The notes beneath the pieces were generated by a model. That model did not search any database. It was not told the DNA's origin and worked only from the letters and a program-made list of their open reading frames with translations. Below are positions 53,447 through 62,641 of a stretch of 64,000 nucleotides of DNA, in pieces. Positions within the stretch are counted from its first letter, which is position 1. The number at the start of each line of letters is the position of its first letter. Source of the stretch: Flagellatimonas centrodinii (GTDB lineage: Bacteria; Pseudomonadota; Gammaproteobacteria; Nevskiales; Nevskiaceae); assembly GCF_016918765.2 (NCBI RefSeq), contig NZ_CP092104.1:1302001-1366000 (forward strand). The letters are read 5' to 3'. Made by a program: the position numbers and the translations under genes.

Positions 53447-54583
53447 TCAGGTGAGAAACAAACCCACCAGCCGATTGAGATAGCGATAGCCGCGTTTGCT
53501 GGCCCGGACCCGTTCGGGGTCGTCGGCGAGCAGGCCTTGCGCGCGCGCGCGCTCCAGCCCCGACATCAGCACCGTAAACGACAGACCGGTGGCGCGCTCG
53601 AAATCTTCTGGCGCAAAGCCGTCGACCCGGCGCAGGGCATTGAGCATGAACTCGAACGGAAGGTCGGCGGTCGGCACCCGTCGATCTTCCTGCAGGGCCT
53701 CGGCCGATCCGGCATGCCGGAGGTAGGTTTTCGGCAGCTTGTGGCGGGCGCGCCGGATCACCCCGTCCGCCGTTGTCAGCTTGCCGTGCGCGCCGGCACC
53801 GATGCCGAGATAGTCGCCAAAGGTCCAGTAGGTCTCGTTGTGGCGGCTGCGGCGGCCGTCCCGGGCATAGGCGGACACCTCATATTGCTGGAAGCCGGCA
53901 GCCGCCAGTGTCGCCTGGCCCTGCAGCTGCATGTCCGCCACCGTGTCGTCATCCGGCAGCGTCGGCGGCGCCGCCGCGAAGGCGGTGTTGGGCTCCAGCG
54001 TCAGCTGGTAGTAGCTGAGGTGCTGCGGTGCCAGTGCCAGGGCGCGCGCCAGGTCGGCCTCGGCCTCGGCGGGGGTCTGCGCCGGCAGGCCGAACATCAG
54101 GTCGAGGTTGAAGTTGTCGAAGCCGGCGTTGCCGGCAGTCTCCACCGCGCGCTCGGCATCGGCGCCGCTGTGGATGCGGCCGAGCCGGGTCAGGTGAGCC
54201 GGGTTGAAGCTCTGCACGCCGATCGACAGCCGGTTGATGCCGGCGCGGCGGTAGTCGCGGAAATGCGCCTCATCGATGGTGCCGGGGTTGGCCTCCAGGG
54301 TGATCTCAGCGTCGGCGACCCAGGGGCGTAGCTGATGAATCCCGGCCAGCAGCCGCTGCATGGCGGTACCCGAAAACAGACTGGGGGTGCCGCCGCCGAG
54401 AAACAGGCTGGTGAAGGCGCGGGCCGGGGCATCGCGAAGTTCCAACGCGAGGTCACGCAGCAGGGCGTCGACATAGGCCTGTTCGGGGATGGCATCGGTC
54501 CGCGCGTGCGAGTTGAAGTCGCAGTAGGGACATTTGCGCACACACCAGGGGAAGTGAACGTAGAGGGCCAGCGCCTCAGGCAT
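53447..54583 (-). CDS. hemW: Radical SAM haem chaperone HemW
   Basis: 378 residues. The SAM-radical cluster motif is C-x3-C-x2-C in PWCVRKCPYCDF. LFLGGGTPSLFSG and INRLSIGVQSFNPAHLTRLG are radical SAM barrel segments, and the C-terminal HemN-type domain ends YRYLNRLVGLFL. HemN-specific residues are absent, so it is a haem-trafficking HemW rather than coproporphyrinogen oxidase. Overlaps rdgB by eight bases; last gene of rph-COG0523-rdgB-hemW. Confidence 0.93.
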   Translation of the reverse strand: MPEALALYVHFPWCVRKCPYCDFNSHARTDAIPEQAYVDALLRDLALELRDAPARAFTSLFLGGGTPSLFSGTAMQRLLAGIHQLRPWVADAEITLEANPGTIDEAHFRDYRRAGINRLSIGVQSFNPAHLTRLGRIHSGADAERAVETAGNAGFDNFNLDLMFGLPAQTPAEAEADLARALALAPQHLSYYQLTLEPNTAFAAAPPTLPDDDTVADMQLQGQATLAAAGFQQYEVSAYARDGRRSRHNETYWTFGDYLGIGAGAHGKLTTADGVIRRARHKLPKTYLRHAGSAEALQEDRRVPTADLPFEFMLNALRRVDGFAPEDFERATGLSFTVLMSGLERARAQGLLADDPERVRASKRGYRYLNRLVGLFLT

Positions 54584-55187
54584 GGTCCGCGGTCCACTGC
54601 GCCAACAACTGGCGGAGCGCCCGGCCGCGGTGGCTGACGCGACCTTTCTCGTCCGCGGTCAGTTCGGCGGCACACCGGCCCAGCTGCGGGTCGAAGAACA
54701 GCGGGTCGTAGCCGAAGCCGGCCGTCCCGCGGGGTGCCGTCAGAATTTCGCCGGGCCAGGCGCCCAGCGCCAGCCAGGGCACCGGATCATCGGCATGCCG
54801 AAGGCACACCAGGGCGCAGACGAAGCGGGCCTGCCGCTGGCCGAGCGGGATGTCGGCGAGCGCCTCAAGCAGCTTGCGGTTGTTGGCGTCATCGTCGGCA
54901 GCCTCGCCGGCGTAGCGTGCCGACCGCACGCCCGGGGCGCCACCCAGTGCCGCCACCTCCAGCCCGGAGTCATCGGCCAGCGCCGGCAGCCCACTGACCC
55001 GCGCGGCATGACGGGCCTTGATCAGGGCATTCTCGATGAACGTCGGGGCATTCTCTTCAGGGGCCACATCGGTGAACGCCGACAGCGGTACCACCTGGCT
55101 CCCCAGGGGCGCCAACAGCGCACTCAGCTCCGCGGCCTTTTTCGGATTCTGCGAGGCCAGCACCAGTCGCGGCGGGATGCTGTTCAT
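54576..55187 (-). CDS. rdgB: XTP/dITP diphosphatase
   Basis: 203 residues. LVLASQNPKKAAELSALLAP (SxNxxK motif), NALIKARHAARVSGLPALAD (Lys and Asp), DDSGLEVAALGGAPGVRSAR, and GFGYDPLFF with SHRGRAL-type tail are complete. It hydrolyses non-canonical purine triphosphates. The start overlaps the upstream COG0523 stop by four bases; its stop lies within hemW. Confidence 0.95.
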   Translation of the reverse strand: MNSIPPRLVLASQNPKKAAELSALLAPLGSQVVPLSAFTDVAPEENAPTFIENALIKARHAARVSGLPALADDSGLEVAALGGAPGVRSARYAGEAADDDANNRKLLEALADIPLGQRQARFVCALVCLRHADDPVPWLALGAWPGEILTAPRGTAGFGYDPLFFDPQLGRCAAELTADEKGRVSHRGRALRQLLAQWTADHA

Positions 55188-56203
55188 GGGGGCGCCTCCG
55201 CCAGCAGGTAGTTGAGGGTGCTGCGGACGGTTTCCCGGCCCCAGCCCTGGGTGATGAAGACGAGGCGGGTCCGCTGGTCGGCACCGGGCCAGCGATCATG
55301 TTGCACGGGCGGGTGGAACGCGCTCTGCACGCCGTGCAGCTCCAGCGGCCCGGATTGGCCTTCGACGTTCACCAGACCCTTGACGCGCAGCAGGTCGGGA
55401 CCGGACAGGCTGCGCAGGAACGACAGCCAGCCGAACAGGCGCCATTCCGGCAGCGGGGTCTCGACCACCACGCTGAAGCTGTCGATGGCATCCGCCGCGG
55501 GCGCACGGACATCGTCGGACACCGGCGCAAAGGTCACCGGCGCGGCCGCCTCGAACCAGCGCTGCAGGCTCGGAGCTGGCGCAGTCGGGCGGGTTTCGAA
55601 CAGATGTTCGGGTCGGGCGCTGCCGCGGCGCAGCGTGGTGATCGGGGCGTCGGGATTGAGCCTGCGCAGGTGGGTTTCCAGGGTCGGCAGGTCGGCGGCC
55701 TCGAGCAGATCGGCCTTGCTGATCAGCAGCTGGTCGGCGCCGGCAACCTGAGCGCGGGCGATCGCCTGGCGATCGAGAGTCGCTGCCAGTTCGGCGGCGG
55801 CGACCACGGTGGTCACGCCCGACAGCCGGAACGCGGTCGTCAATTCCGGCGCGCCGGTCAGTTCGCGGACGATGGGCCCCGGTTCGGCCAGCCCGGTAGT
55901 TTCGATGATGACCCGCCGAATGGCGGGCAGCTCGCCGTTGCGGCTGCGGACCTGCAGTTGATCCAGCGCGCCGGCGAGGCGGCCGCGGACGGTGCAGCAC
56001 AGGCAGCCGCCCTCGATCAGCTCGACATGTTCGGGCGCGGTCTGCACCAGATGATGATCGAGACCGACATCGCCGTATTCGTTGATGACCACCGCGGTGC
56101 CGGTCATCTGCGGATGCCGCAGCAGAAAATTGAGCAGGGTGGTCTTGCCGGCACCGAGAAAGCCGGTGAGCACGGCGACCGGCAGCGGCCCGGCAGCGGT
56201 CAT
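55184..56203 (-). CDS. COG0523 (CobW/ZigA-type) metallochaperone GTPase
   Basis: 339 residues. Walker [10 protein letters not shown] (14-22), CxCC motif CLCC (67-70) for metal binding, and the G4-like SKADLL. The C-terminal CobW-C domain includes [12 protein letters not shown]. Homologues deliver zinc or cobalt under limitation. It lies between rph and rdgB with overlaps on both sides, an unusual position for this family; no zinc regulator site is seen upstream. Metal unknown. Confidence 0.9.
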   Translation of the reverse strand: MTAAGPLPVAVLTGFLGAGKTTLLNFLLRHPQMTGTAVVINEYGDVGLDHHLVQTAPEHVELIEGGCLCCTVRGRLAGALDQLQVRSRNGELPAIRRVIIETTGLAEPGPIVRELTGAPELTTAFRLSGVTTVVAAAELAATLDRQAIARAQVAGADQLLISKADLLEAADLPTLETHLRRLNPDAPITTLRRGSARPEHLFETRPTAPAPSLQRWFEAAAPVTFAPVSDDVRAPAADAIDSFSVVVETPLPEWRLFGWLSFLRSLSGPDLLRVKGLVNVEGQSGPLELHGVQSAFHPPVQHDRWPGADQRTRLVFITQGWGRETVRSTLNYLLAEAPP

Positions 56204-56919
56204 GTGCCCGCCAGAGCCTCGCGCTGAAGCGCCACCAGGCGACCGATGCCGGCGCCGGCCAAGTCCAGCAGGCGGTCAAGCTCCTCACGCCGGAAGGCAT
56301 GGCCTTCGGCGGTGCCCTGCACTTCGATGAAATGCCCGGCGTCGTTCATCACCACATTCATGTCGCACTCGCAGTCCGAGTCTTCAAGATAGTCGAGATC
56401 GAGCACCGGCTCGCCGCGGTAGACGCCGACGCTGACCGCCGCCACCTGACCGAGAATGGGGTCGCGCTTGAGCTTGCCCTTCTTGCGGGCTGCGGCCACG
56501 GCATCCACCAGGGCGACATAGGCGCCGGTGATGCTGGCACAGCGGGTGCCGCCATCGGCCTGCAGCACGTCGCAGTCGAGGGTGATGGTCTGGCTGCCGA
56601 GTGCTTCGAGATCGACACAGGCCCGCAGCGATCGGCCGATCAGCCGCTGAATCTCCTGGGTGCGTCCGCTTTGCTTGCCCTGGGCGGCCTCCCGGCGCCC
56701 ACGGGTATGGGTGGCGCGCGGCAGCATGCCGTACTCGGCAGTGACCCAGCCGCCATCCTTTTTCCAGGCCGGACCCCGCTCTTCGACGCTGGCCGTACAC
56801 AGCACGCGGGTCTCGCCGAAGGTCACCAGCACCGAGCCTTCGGCATGGCGGGTGAAGCCCCGTTCGATTGAAACCTGGCGAAGCTGGTCGGCGCTGCGGC
56901 CGCTGGGGCGGTGGGTCAT
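56200..56919 (-). CDS. rph: Ribonuclease PH
   Basis: 239 residues. [50 protein letters not shown] and [15 protein letters not shown] are the phosphorolytic RNase PH blocks, and [20 protein letters not shown] carries active-site acids. It trims tRNA 3' ends with phosphate. First gene of a four-gene operon; its stop overlaps the COG0523 start. Intact, without the frameshift known in K-12. Confidence 0.96.
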   Translation of the reverse strand: MTHRPSGRSADQLRQVSIERGFTRHAEGSVLVTFGETRVLCTASVEERGPAWKKDGGWVTAEYGMLPRATHTRGRREAAQGKQSGRTQEIQRLIGRSLRACVDLEALGSQTITLDCDVLQADGGTRCASITGAYVALVDAVAAARKKGKLKRDPILGQVAAVSVGVYRGEPVLDLDYLEDSDCECDMNVVMNDAGHFIEVQGTAEGHAFRREELDRLLDLAGAGIGRLVALQREALAGT

Positions 56920-57027
56920 GCTGGACCTCCATCGTTGAGGGCCGCGGAGTATACGGAAAGCCCCCGGCGCGACACAGGATATCCGTGCATGACGGGCGGT
57001 TGCCGGCGCACGCCGTAAAATGGCGGC

Positions 57028-57435
57028 ATGAGCCTACAAGACATCGCTGACACCTTCGACATGCTCGGGGACTGGGAGGAGCGGTATCGCTACCTGCTCG
57101 ATCTCGGCAAGCAGCTGGAACCGTTCCCCGAGCCCGAAAAGACCGACGACAGCATCGTGCGCGGGTGCATGAGCCAGGTGTGGATGGATCATCGGGTCGA
57201 GAATGGCCGGCTGCACTTTCGCGGCGATTCCGATGCGCACATCGTCCGTGGGCTGATCGCGTTGTTGTTCGCGCTGGTGCAGGACCGTCGCCCGCAAGAG
57301 ATTCTCGACACCGACATCCGCAAGGCATTTGCCGATCTCGGCCTGGAAAACCACATCTCGATGAACCGACGCAATGGCTTCTACGCCATGAGCGAGCGCA
57401 TCCGGGCGGCGGCTCAGGCGGCTGCGGCAGGCTGA
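57028..57435 (+). CDS. sufE: Cysteine desulfurase acceptor SufE
   Basis: 135 residues. [19 protein letters not shown], then [10 protein letters not shown] with the sulfur-accepting Cys47, and [16 protein letters not shown] near the end are SufE/CsdE features. It takes persulfide from a SufS-type desulfurase, which is not adjacent. Its last 22 bases overlap the convergent H-NOX gene. Divergent from rph. Confidence 0.93.
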   Translation: MSLQDIADTFDMLGDWEERYRYLLDLGKQLEPFPEPEKTDDSIVRGCMSQVWMDHRVENGRLHFRGDSDAHIVRGLIALLFALVQDRRPQEILDTDIRKAFADLGLENHISMNRRNGFYAMSERIRAAAQAAAAG

Positions 57436-57959
57436 ATGTCGATGATCATCTGATGGTGTTGATCGGCGTCGAGCCGCTCGGTGATCTGCACGCCGTCGCC
57501 GTAGTGGGCGGCCAGACCGTGAATGATGCCGCGGGCAGTGGCCGACAAGTTCCGCGGTGACCGATAGTTGAGCTGCAGGCGCTGTGGGCCGGTCTGCAGG
57601 ATCTCCAGCCGCGGCGGTTCGGCGCGTGGATCGCGTTGCCGGACAGCGCCATGGATCAGCGTTTCGGTATGCAGCAACAGATCCAGGGTGCGCCACTGCG
57701 GCTGGATCAGATCGGTGTGCAGCTGCAGCAGCTGAGGCGCGAGGAAGACCCCGAAGGCCTCCTGGATGTCCTCGGCCGGTTGGTCCAGCAGTGCTGCCGC
57801 CGCATTCACCAGCTGATGCATCTCGGCATCCTCGTAGACCGCGTCCGGACGATAGTGCTGGCCGGGCAGCCCGGCCCGGCCCAGCAGCACGGTCCATGTC
57901 GGGCGGCCATGGCGAGCGACAACAAAGCGTTCAAGCTGGCAGAACAGGAGGCCGTGCAT
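57414..57959 (-). CDS. Stand-alone H-NOX (haem NO-binding) protein
   Basis: 181 residues from ATG 57959; the frame extends far upstream without homology. MHGLLFCQLERFVVARHGRP and EDIQEAFGVFLAPQLL match the H-NOX helical part. The proximal haem ligand is His103 (LIH103), Pro116 matches the haem-distorting proline, and Y132-x-S134-x-R136 is the propionate-binding YxSxR. The place of the distal Tyr of oxygen-binding H-NOX is Thr141, so selective NO binding is expected. No kinase, cyclase or chemotaxis partner lies beside it. It overlaps sufE tail to tail. The low-scoring part is only the partner question. Confidence 0.85.
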   Translation of the reverse strand: MHGLLFCQLERFVVARHGRPTWTVLLGRAGLPGQHYRPDAVYEDAEMHQLVNAAAALLDQPAEDIQEAFGVFLAPQLLQLHTDLIQPQWRTLDLLLHTETLIHGAVRQRDPRAEPPRLEILQTGPQRLQLNYRSPRNLSATARGIIHGLAAHYGDGVQITERLDADQHHQMIIDIQPAAAA

Positions 57960-58045
57960 GGAGATGCGGAGCTGTGAGCATCCGCTACGGTGCCGGTCTG
58001 CCCGGCCGGGTGCAACCGTCTCCGTCGGCTGGATGCCGACGCCCG

Positions 58046-59314
58046 TCAGCTGCTGGGGGTTTCCTCGCGGAAGATCTTCCATTCGCCCGCGGCATCCTGG
58101 CGCCAGAACTGCTGCTTGATGCTTTCCGACTGGAAGTTGTTGGAGCGGTAGCGCATGCGGAATCGCGCCATCACGGTCGGCGTGTCGGTGCCGGGGTAGT
58201 GGAAGATGTCCGGCGCTTCCATTTCGATGTCGATGAAGGTCTTGCTGGCATTGACCCGACGCTTGTGGTCGGCAAATGCATCCCGGTCCAGGCCAGGGGC
58301 GGTGAAGTCCGGGTGATAGAAGGCGAGGTAGCCTTCGGTGTCGACGGCCGACCAGCGCTCGCGCCAGCGTCCCAGGCGCGCCAGCCAGGCGTCGCGCTCC
58401 GCTGCCTGCTCGCTGACAGAGCGCCACGACAGCTCGTCGCTGAACACCACCGGGGTTTCCCCCAGCTGGACGCGCGGTCGCAGCGCCCGCAGGTCGTCGT
58501 TGGCCATGGTCACGCAGCCCTCCGATGACCGTGGGGCGCGGGTGTAGGTGTCACGCGGCACACCGTGCAGCCAGATGCCGTGGCCGGTGCGTCCATGAAA
58601 GCGGTCCCAGGGGTTGGGATAACTCACCGGCAGTGCGCCGGCGCCGTAGAGCTCGGGCAGCACGCGGTCATCGATCCAGTCAGTGATGCGATAGATCCCC
58701 ACCGGCGTCCGCAGGTCGCCCTCGGATTCCTTGCGGGTGCCGTTGCGGCCGATGGCGGCGTAGTGGTGGTACCGCAGCTCGAGGCTGTCCCCGGACTGTT
58801 CCAGCAGGTAGAGCCGGGCGCGCGTGAGGTCGACCGTGACCAGGTGACGATGTGCGGGGTTGAGCGCGATCACAGCGTTGGGCACGGTATCCGCGCCGGG
58901 CGCGTTGGCCTCCGCCGACAGCCGCAACTGGACCTCTTCCGCCAGCGCCTGCAGCGTGCTGTCGTCGCCGTCACGCAGGGGCACCGTGATGTCGCGCCCG
59001 GCGCGTGCCGCCAACAGGTCGCCGTACAGCAGCTGGGCAATGCGGAACGTGGGTTCACGCACGGTCAAGGCCTGCAGCTGTGCCAACGCATCCTGCTGCT
59101 GGCCGGCCCGTAAGGCCTGCACCACGCCGGTCAGTGCCTGCTCGGGCGTCGGGGTGACCGCCGGCACCTCGGCGCCGGCCGTGCCGATACCGAGGATCAT
59201 CGTCAGCGCGAAGCGGGCCCGACGGGCCAGTCGACCCCGGGTTTCAGCGCGGCAGCGGTGGCGGGCAGCGCCCTGTTGCCGGATGTGGGCAACCGGGCCG
59301 AAAGGCCAGCGCAT
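58046..59314 (-). CDS. L,D-transpeptidase (YkuD) with C-terminal NTF2-like domain
   Basis: 422 residues. A basic N-terminal region and hydrophobic stretch (RFALTMILGIGTAGA) form a signal sequence; the start could also be Met39 at 59200. The YkuD domain holds the catalytic motif H250-G to S264-E-G-C267. The last 110 residues form an NTF2/Cds6-like domain (WRERWSAVDTEGYLAFYHPD; YRSNNFQSESIKQQFW). It would cross-link or anchor at meso-DAP in the periplasm. It lies five bases behind a TPR protein with a homologous C-terminal domain. Confidence 0.88.
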   Translation of the reverse strand: MRWPFGPVAHIRQQGAARHRCRAETRGRLARRARFALTMILGIGTAGAEVPAVTPTPEQALTGVVQALRAGQQQDALAQLQALTVREPTFRIAQLLYGDLLAARAGRDITVPLRDGDDSTLQALAEEVQLRLSAEANAPGADTVPNAVIALNPAHRHLVTVDLTRARLYLLEQSGDSLELRYHHYAAIGRNGTRKESEGDLRTPVGIYRITDWIDDRVLPELYGAGALPVSYPNPWDRFHGRTGHGIWLHGVPRDTYTRAPRSSEGCVTMANDDLRALRPRVQLGETPVVFSDELSWRSVSEQAAERDAWLARLGRWRERWSAVDTEGYLAFYHPDFTAPGLDRDAFADHKRRVNASKTFIDIEMEAPDIFHYPGTDTPTVMARFRMRYRSNNFQSESIKQQFWRQDAAGEWKIFREETPSS

Positions 59315-59319
59315 TCGGA

Positions 59320-60294
59320 TCAGCGACTGAACTCGCGCACGATCTTCCAGCCATCGCCTTCACGGATCAGGTCCAGCACCTTGGTGACCGTGTCGGAGAA
59401 GTTGTCGGAACGGTAGCCCTGGGTGAAGGTGGCACGGGCGCCACTGTCGGTCGCCTCAACGCGCAGGTTGTCGATCTCGACGCCGATGTCCTCCGGCCGC
59501 GAGATCCGATCCCGGCGCTGGTCTTCCCAGGCTGCGCGGGTGAGACCGCCTTCGGGGGTGAAGCGGTTGCGGGAGTAGGCGGCGAAATAGGCATCGAGGT
59601 CCTGTCCGGCCCAGGCCGTGGCCCAGGCCGAGACGGCGGCTTCGACCGCACCGGCATCGATCTCGGCCGGTGCCGGTGTCGCCGTTGTGGCGGGGGCCGT
59701 CGTCGCGGCGACCGGCGCTGTCGCGGCCGCTGCCGACGTCGCTGCCGGGCCGGGGCGGCTCGGGGTGGGGGCCGGGCGCGCACTGGCGATGGCGCCACCG
59801 TCGAGCTGGCCGATCAGCGACAGCTTGTTGCGGATGGTCTGGTTGTTCTGGTCCAGCTGCAGCGCCCGGTTGTAGGCAGCCCCGGCAAGCGCGGCGTAGA
59901 TGTCGCCGAGGTTCTCATGGGCCGTGGCATAGCTGGGATGGGTGGCCAGTGCCGCCTCCAGCGCATCGCGGGCCTGTTCGTAGTCGCCCTGCTGGGCATA
60001 GAGCACGGCCAGGTTGTTGTAGGGCTCCGGCAGTTGCGGGTAGTCGCGGGTGAGGTCGGCGAAGGCGCTGATGGCGTCGTCGACGCGGCCAAGGCGCACC
60101 AGCACCAGGCCGCGGCTGAACCGCGCTTCGGCATCCTGCGGATTGGCGTCCAGCTGGTCCTCAAGAACCGCCAGGGCGCCAGCGAAGTCACCGCGGTCCA
60201 TCAGGGCCTGGGGCGTTTCGGCGGCAAAACTCGTCAGCGGCAACAGGGCCAGGCAGGCGATGCCGGCAATGCGGCGAATGGGATGGGTAGGCAC
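59320..60294 (-). CDS. TPR protein with C-terminal NTF2/Cds6-like domain
   Basis: 324 residues. Signal peptide (IAGIACLALLPLTSFAA). About four TPR units (residues 28-165, ALAVLEDQLDANPQDAEARF; PEPYNNLAVLYAQQGDYEQA). Then a Pro/Ala/Thr-rich linker (about 170-215) and a C-terminal domain (SAWATAWAGQDLDAYFAAYS; FTQGYRSDNFSDT) homologous to that of the L,D-transpeptidase downstream. Probably a periplasmic partner. Function otherwise unknown. Confidence 0.8.
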   Translation of the reverse strand: MPTHPIRRIAGIACLALLPLTSFAAETPQALMDRGDFAGALAVLEDQLDANPQDAEARFSRGLVLVRLGRVDDAISAFADLTRDYPQLPEPYNNLAVLYAQQGDYEQARDALEAALATHPSYATAHENLGDIYAALAGAAYNRALQLDQNNQTIRNKLSLIGQLDGGAIASARPAPTPSRPGPAATSAAAATAPVAATTAPATTATPAPAEIDAGAVEAAVSAWATAWAGQDLDAYFAAYSRNRFTPEGGLTRAAWEDQRRDRISRPEDIGVEIDNLRVEATDSGARATFTQGYRSDNFSDTVTKVLDLIREGDGWKIVREFSR

Positions 60295-60358
60295 GCGCGA
60301 ACCTCGGTCAGGCAGGCTGAATGAATTTGAACTATATCAACAACCCCCGCCGGGGCGG

Positions 60359-61273
60359 TCAGCGGTAGGGGTCCGGCATGCCCGGCGGGCGCGCCTTGAA
60401 CCGCTTGTGGACCCAGAAGTACTCCGGCACCGAGCGTCGCGCTGCCGCTTCGATCACGGCGTTGATGCGGCCAGCGTCGGTGGCGTCGTCGCCGCTGGGG
60501 AAGTCCGCCAGCGCCGGCAGGATCTCGACCACATAGCGGCCCCGTTCAAGGCGGGTAAAGAAGGGCACCACCCGGGCCCGCCCCATCTGCGCCAGACGCG
60601 CAGTGGCGGTGATGGTGTGGACCGGTTGGCCGAACATCGGCAGGAACAGGCCGGTCTGGCTGCCCAGGGTCTGGTCAGGCGCGTACCACACGCGGCGGCC
60701 TTGCCGCAGGGCACGGACCAGCGCCTTCAGATCCTGTTTCGGCAGCGGCGGCAGGCCGGCGCGCTGTTCCCGCCAGCGATACATGTAGTGGTCGATCAGC
60801 GGGTTGTTGACCCGCCGATACATGGCATGAAACCGCCGTTGCGTGGCGAGCACGCGGGCGCCCAGTTCGAGCGTGGTGAAGTGCCCCGTCAGCATCAGCG
60901 CCCCGTGACCGTCCGCCTGCGCCGCATCAAGGTGCTCGACACCTTCCAGCCGGGCCAGGCGGAGAATCCGTTGATCACTGGCAAACCAGGCGAACGCGGT
61001 CTCGAAGATGCCGGCACCGACCGCGGCGAAATGGCGGTTGACCAGCCGGGCGCGGGCGTGGGCATCGAGTTCGGGGAGGCACTTCTCGAGGTTGACCCGC
61101 ACCACCGTGCGGCGCTCCCGCATGACATGTCCCAGGGTCCAGCCCAAGCCACGGCCGAAGGTCCGCAACCACGGAAGTGGCAACAGCACCACCAGTTGCA
61201 GCAGGCCGAGGCCGATCCAGGTCGGCCAGAAGCGGGGCGCGAAATAGGCACGACGGAAGGGCGACGTTGTCAT
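60359..61273 (-). CDS. lpxL: Lipid A lauroyl-type acyltransferase (LpxL/HtrB family)
   Basis: 304 residues from ATG 61273; the longer frame upstream lacks homology. One N-terminal membrane anchor (WIGLGLLQLVVLLPLPWL). LTGHFTTLELGARVL has the H-x4-E/D catalytic motif. VWYAPDQTLGSQTGLFLPMFG and RVVPFFTRLERGRYVVEI are LpxL/LpxM blocks, ending YFWVHKRFKARPPG. It adds secondary acyl chains to Kdo2-lipid IVA. Divergent from waaA, the preceding step. Confidence 0.92.
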   Translation of the reverse strand: MTTSPFRRAYFAPRFWPTWIGLGLLQLVVLLPLPWLRTFGRGLGWTLGHVMRERRTVVRVNLEKCLPELDAHARARLVNRHFAAVGAGIFETAFAWFASDQRILRLARLEGVEHLDAAQADGHGALMLTGHFTTLELGARVLATQRRFHAMYRRVNNPLIDHYMYRWREQRAGLPPLPKQDLKALVRALRQGRRVWYAPDQTLGSQTGLFLPMFGQPVHTITATARLAQMGRARVVPFFTRLERGRYVVEILPALADFPSGDDATDAGRINAVIEAAARRSVPEYFWVHKRFKARPPGMPDPYR

Positions 61274-61372
61274 GATCCGAAAATCGTAGCACCCCCGGCC
61301 GCCCGCCGGCACAGCGAGTCGACCGATCGGTATCACTGACGGGATGTCGCACAAGGGCAGTATCCTTGCGTC

Positions 61373-62641
61373 ATGCGTGTGATCTATATCTGTCTGCTCT
61401 ACGCGATCGGGCCCTTCCTGTGGCTGTCGCTGTGGTGGCGCGGCCAACGGCTACCCGCCTATCGCCACCGTCGGTTCGAGCGTTTTGGTCATGTCCGGGT
61501 GGCGCCGGTCGGTGTGGCGGTCTGGGTGCACGCCGTCAGCGTCGGCGAAACCATGGCGGCACTGCCGCTGATCCGGGCGTTGGTGGCGCGGCACGGCCAC
61601 GGCCGGGTCTTCGTCACCAGTGGCACACCCACCGGCAGCGAACGGGTGCAGGTGGCGCTGGGCGACCAGGTGCAGCACAGCTACGCGCCCTACGACCTGC
61701 CGCATGTCGTGCAGCGGTTTCTCGACCGACTGCAGCCACAGCAGGTGGTGGTGATGGAAACCGAGCTGTGGCCGTGCCTGTTTCGGCAGCTGCGGCGGCG
61801 CGGTATTCCGCTGGTGATCGCCAATGCCCGGCTGTCGCCCCGGTCGGTCCGGGGGTACGGCCGGGTCCGCGGCTTTGCCGCCTCGGTGCTCGGCGACATC
61901 ACCCTGGTGGCCGCCCAGAGCGATGCCGATGCCGATCGCTTCCGTCAGTTGGGCGCCTCGCGGGTAGCGACCCTGGGCAACCTCAAATTTGACGTCGAGC
62001 CGGATGCCACGCAGGTCGCCGCCGGCCGTGCCGACCGTGCCCGCTGGGGTGACGTGCCGGTATGGGTGGCGGCCAGTACCCACGAGGGGGAAGACGCGAA
62101 AGTGCTCGCCGCCCATCGCCACCTTCGTGCGCAGCTGCCGGGCGCGGTGCTGATCCTGGTGCCCCGCCACCCGCAGCGGTTCCAGCGGGTGGCCGAACGG
62201 ATCGCCGCGCAGGGTTGGCAGCTGCAGACCCGCAGCGCCGGGGGGCCGACCGCGCAAGTGCCGGAGGTGCTGCTCGGCGACAGCATGGGGGAGATGTGGC
62301 ATTACCTGGCGATGGCGGACGTGGCCTTCGTCGCCGGCTCATTTGCGCCCATCGGTGGCCACAATGTGCTGGAACCGGCGGTGCTCGGCCTGCCGGTGCT
62401 GTTTGGGCCGCACATGCACAATTTTCGCCCCGCAGCTGACCTGCTGACGGCAGCCGGCGGTGGCATCGAGGTGGCCGACGAAACGGCACTTGCGGCACGT
62501 CTGGTCGAGCTGTTGCCGGATGCGGGGCGCCGCCAGCAGGCCGGCGCAGCGGCGCTGGCCGCGCTCCAGCCCAGTCGCGGTGCGCTTGCCGCCCATCTCA
62601 GGGCGCTCTGCCCGCCTGCCCCGGAGCCCGCCCATGGTTGA
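61373..62641 (+). CDS. waaA: 3-deoxy-D-manno-octulosonate transferase
   Basis: 422 residues. An N-terminal anchor (YICLLYAIGPFLWLSLWW) is followed by the GT30 N-terminal domain (VWVHAVSVGETMAALPLIRA, with the catalytic Glu in VGE; VMETELWPCLFRQLRRRGIP) and the C-terminal domain (NLKFDVEPD; VAFVAGSFAPIGGHNVLEPA). It transfers Kdo to lipid IVA. Immediately followed by two glycosyltransferase-like genes, the first overlapping by eight bases. Confidence 0.94.
   Translation: MRVIYICLLYAIGPFLWLSLWWRGQRLPAYRHRRFERFGHVRVAPVGVAVWVHAVSVGETMAALPLIRALVARHGHGRVFVTSGTPTGSERVQVALGDQVQHSYAPYDLPHVVQRFLDRLQPQQVVVMETELWPCLFRQLRRRGIPLVIANARLSPRSVRGYGRVRGFAASVLGDITLVAAQSDADADRFRQLGASRVATLGNLKFDVEPDATQVAAGRADRARWGDVPVWVAASTHEGEDAKVLAAHRHLRAQLPGAVLILVPRHPQRFQRVAERIAAQGWQLQTRSAGGPTAQVPEVLLGDSMGEMWHYLAMADVAFVAGSFAPIGGHNVLEPAVLGLPVLFGPHMHNFRPAADLLTAAGGGIEVADETALAARLVELLPDAGRRQQAGAAALAALQPSRGALAAHLRALCPPAPEPAHG

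Noticed and set aside
57414-58427. 337-codon form of the H-NOX gene
   Set aside because: The upstream 156 codons are antisense-like to no gene but overlap the L,D-transpeptidase in another frame; homology starts at Met of 57959.
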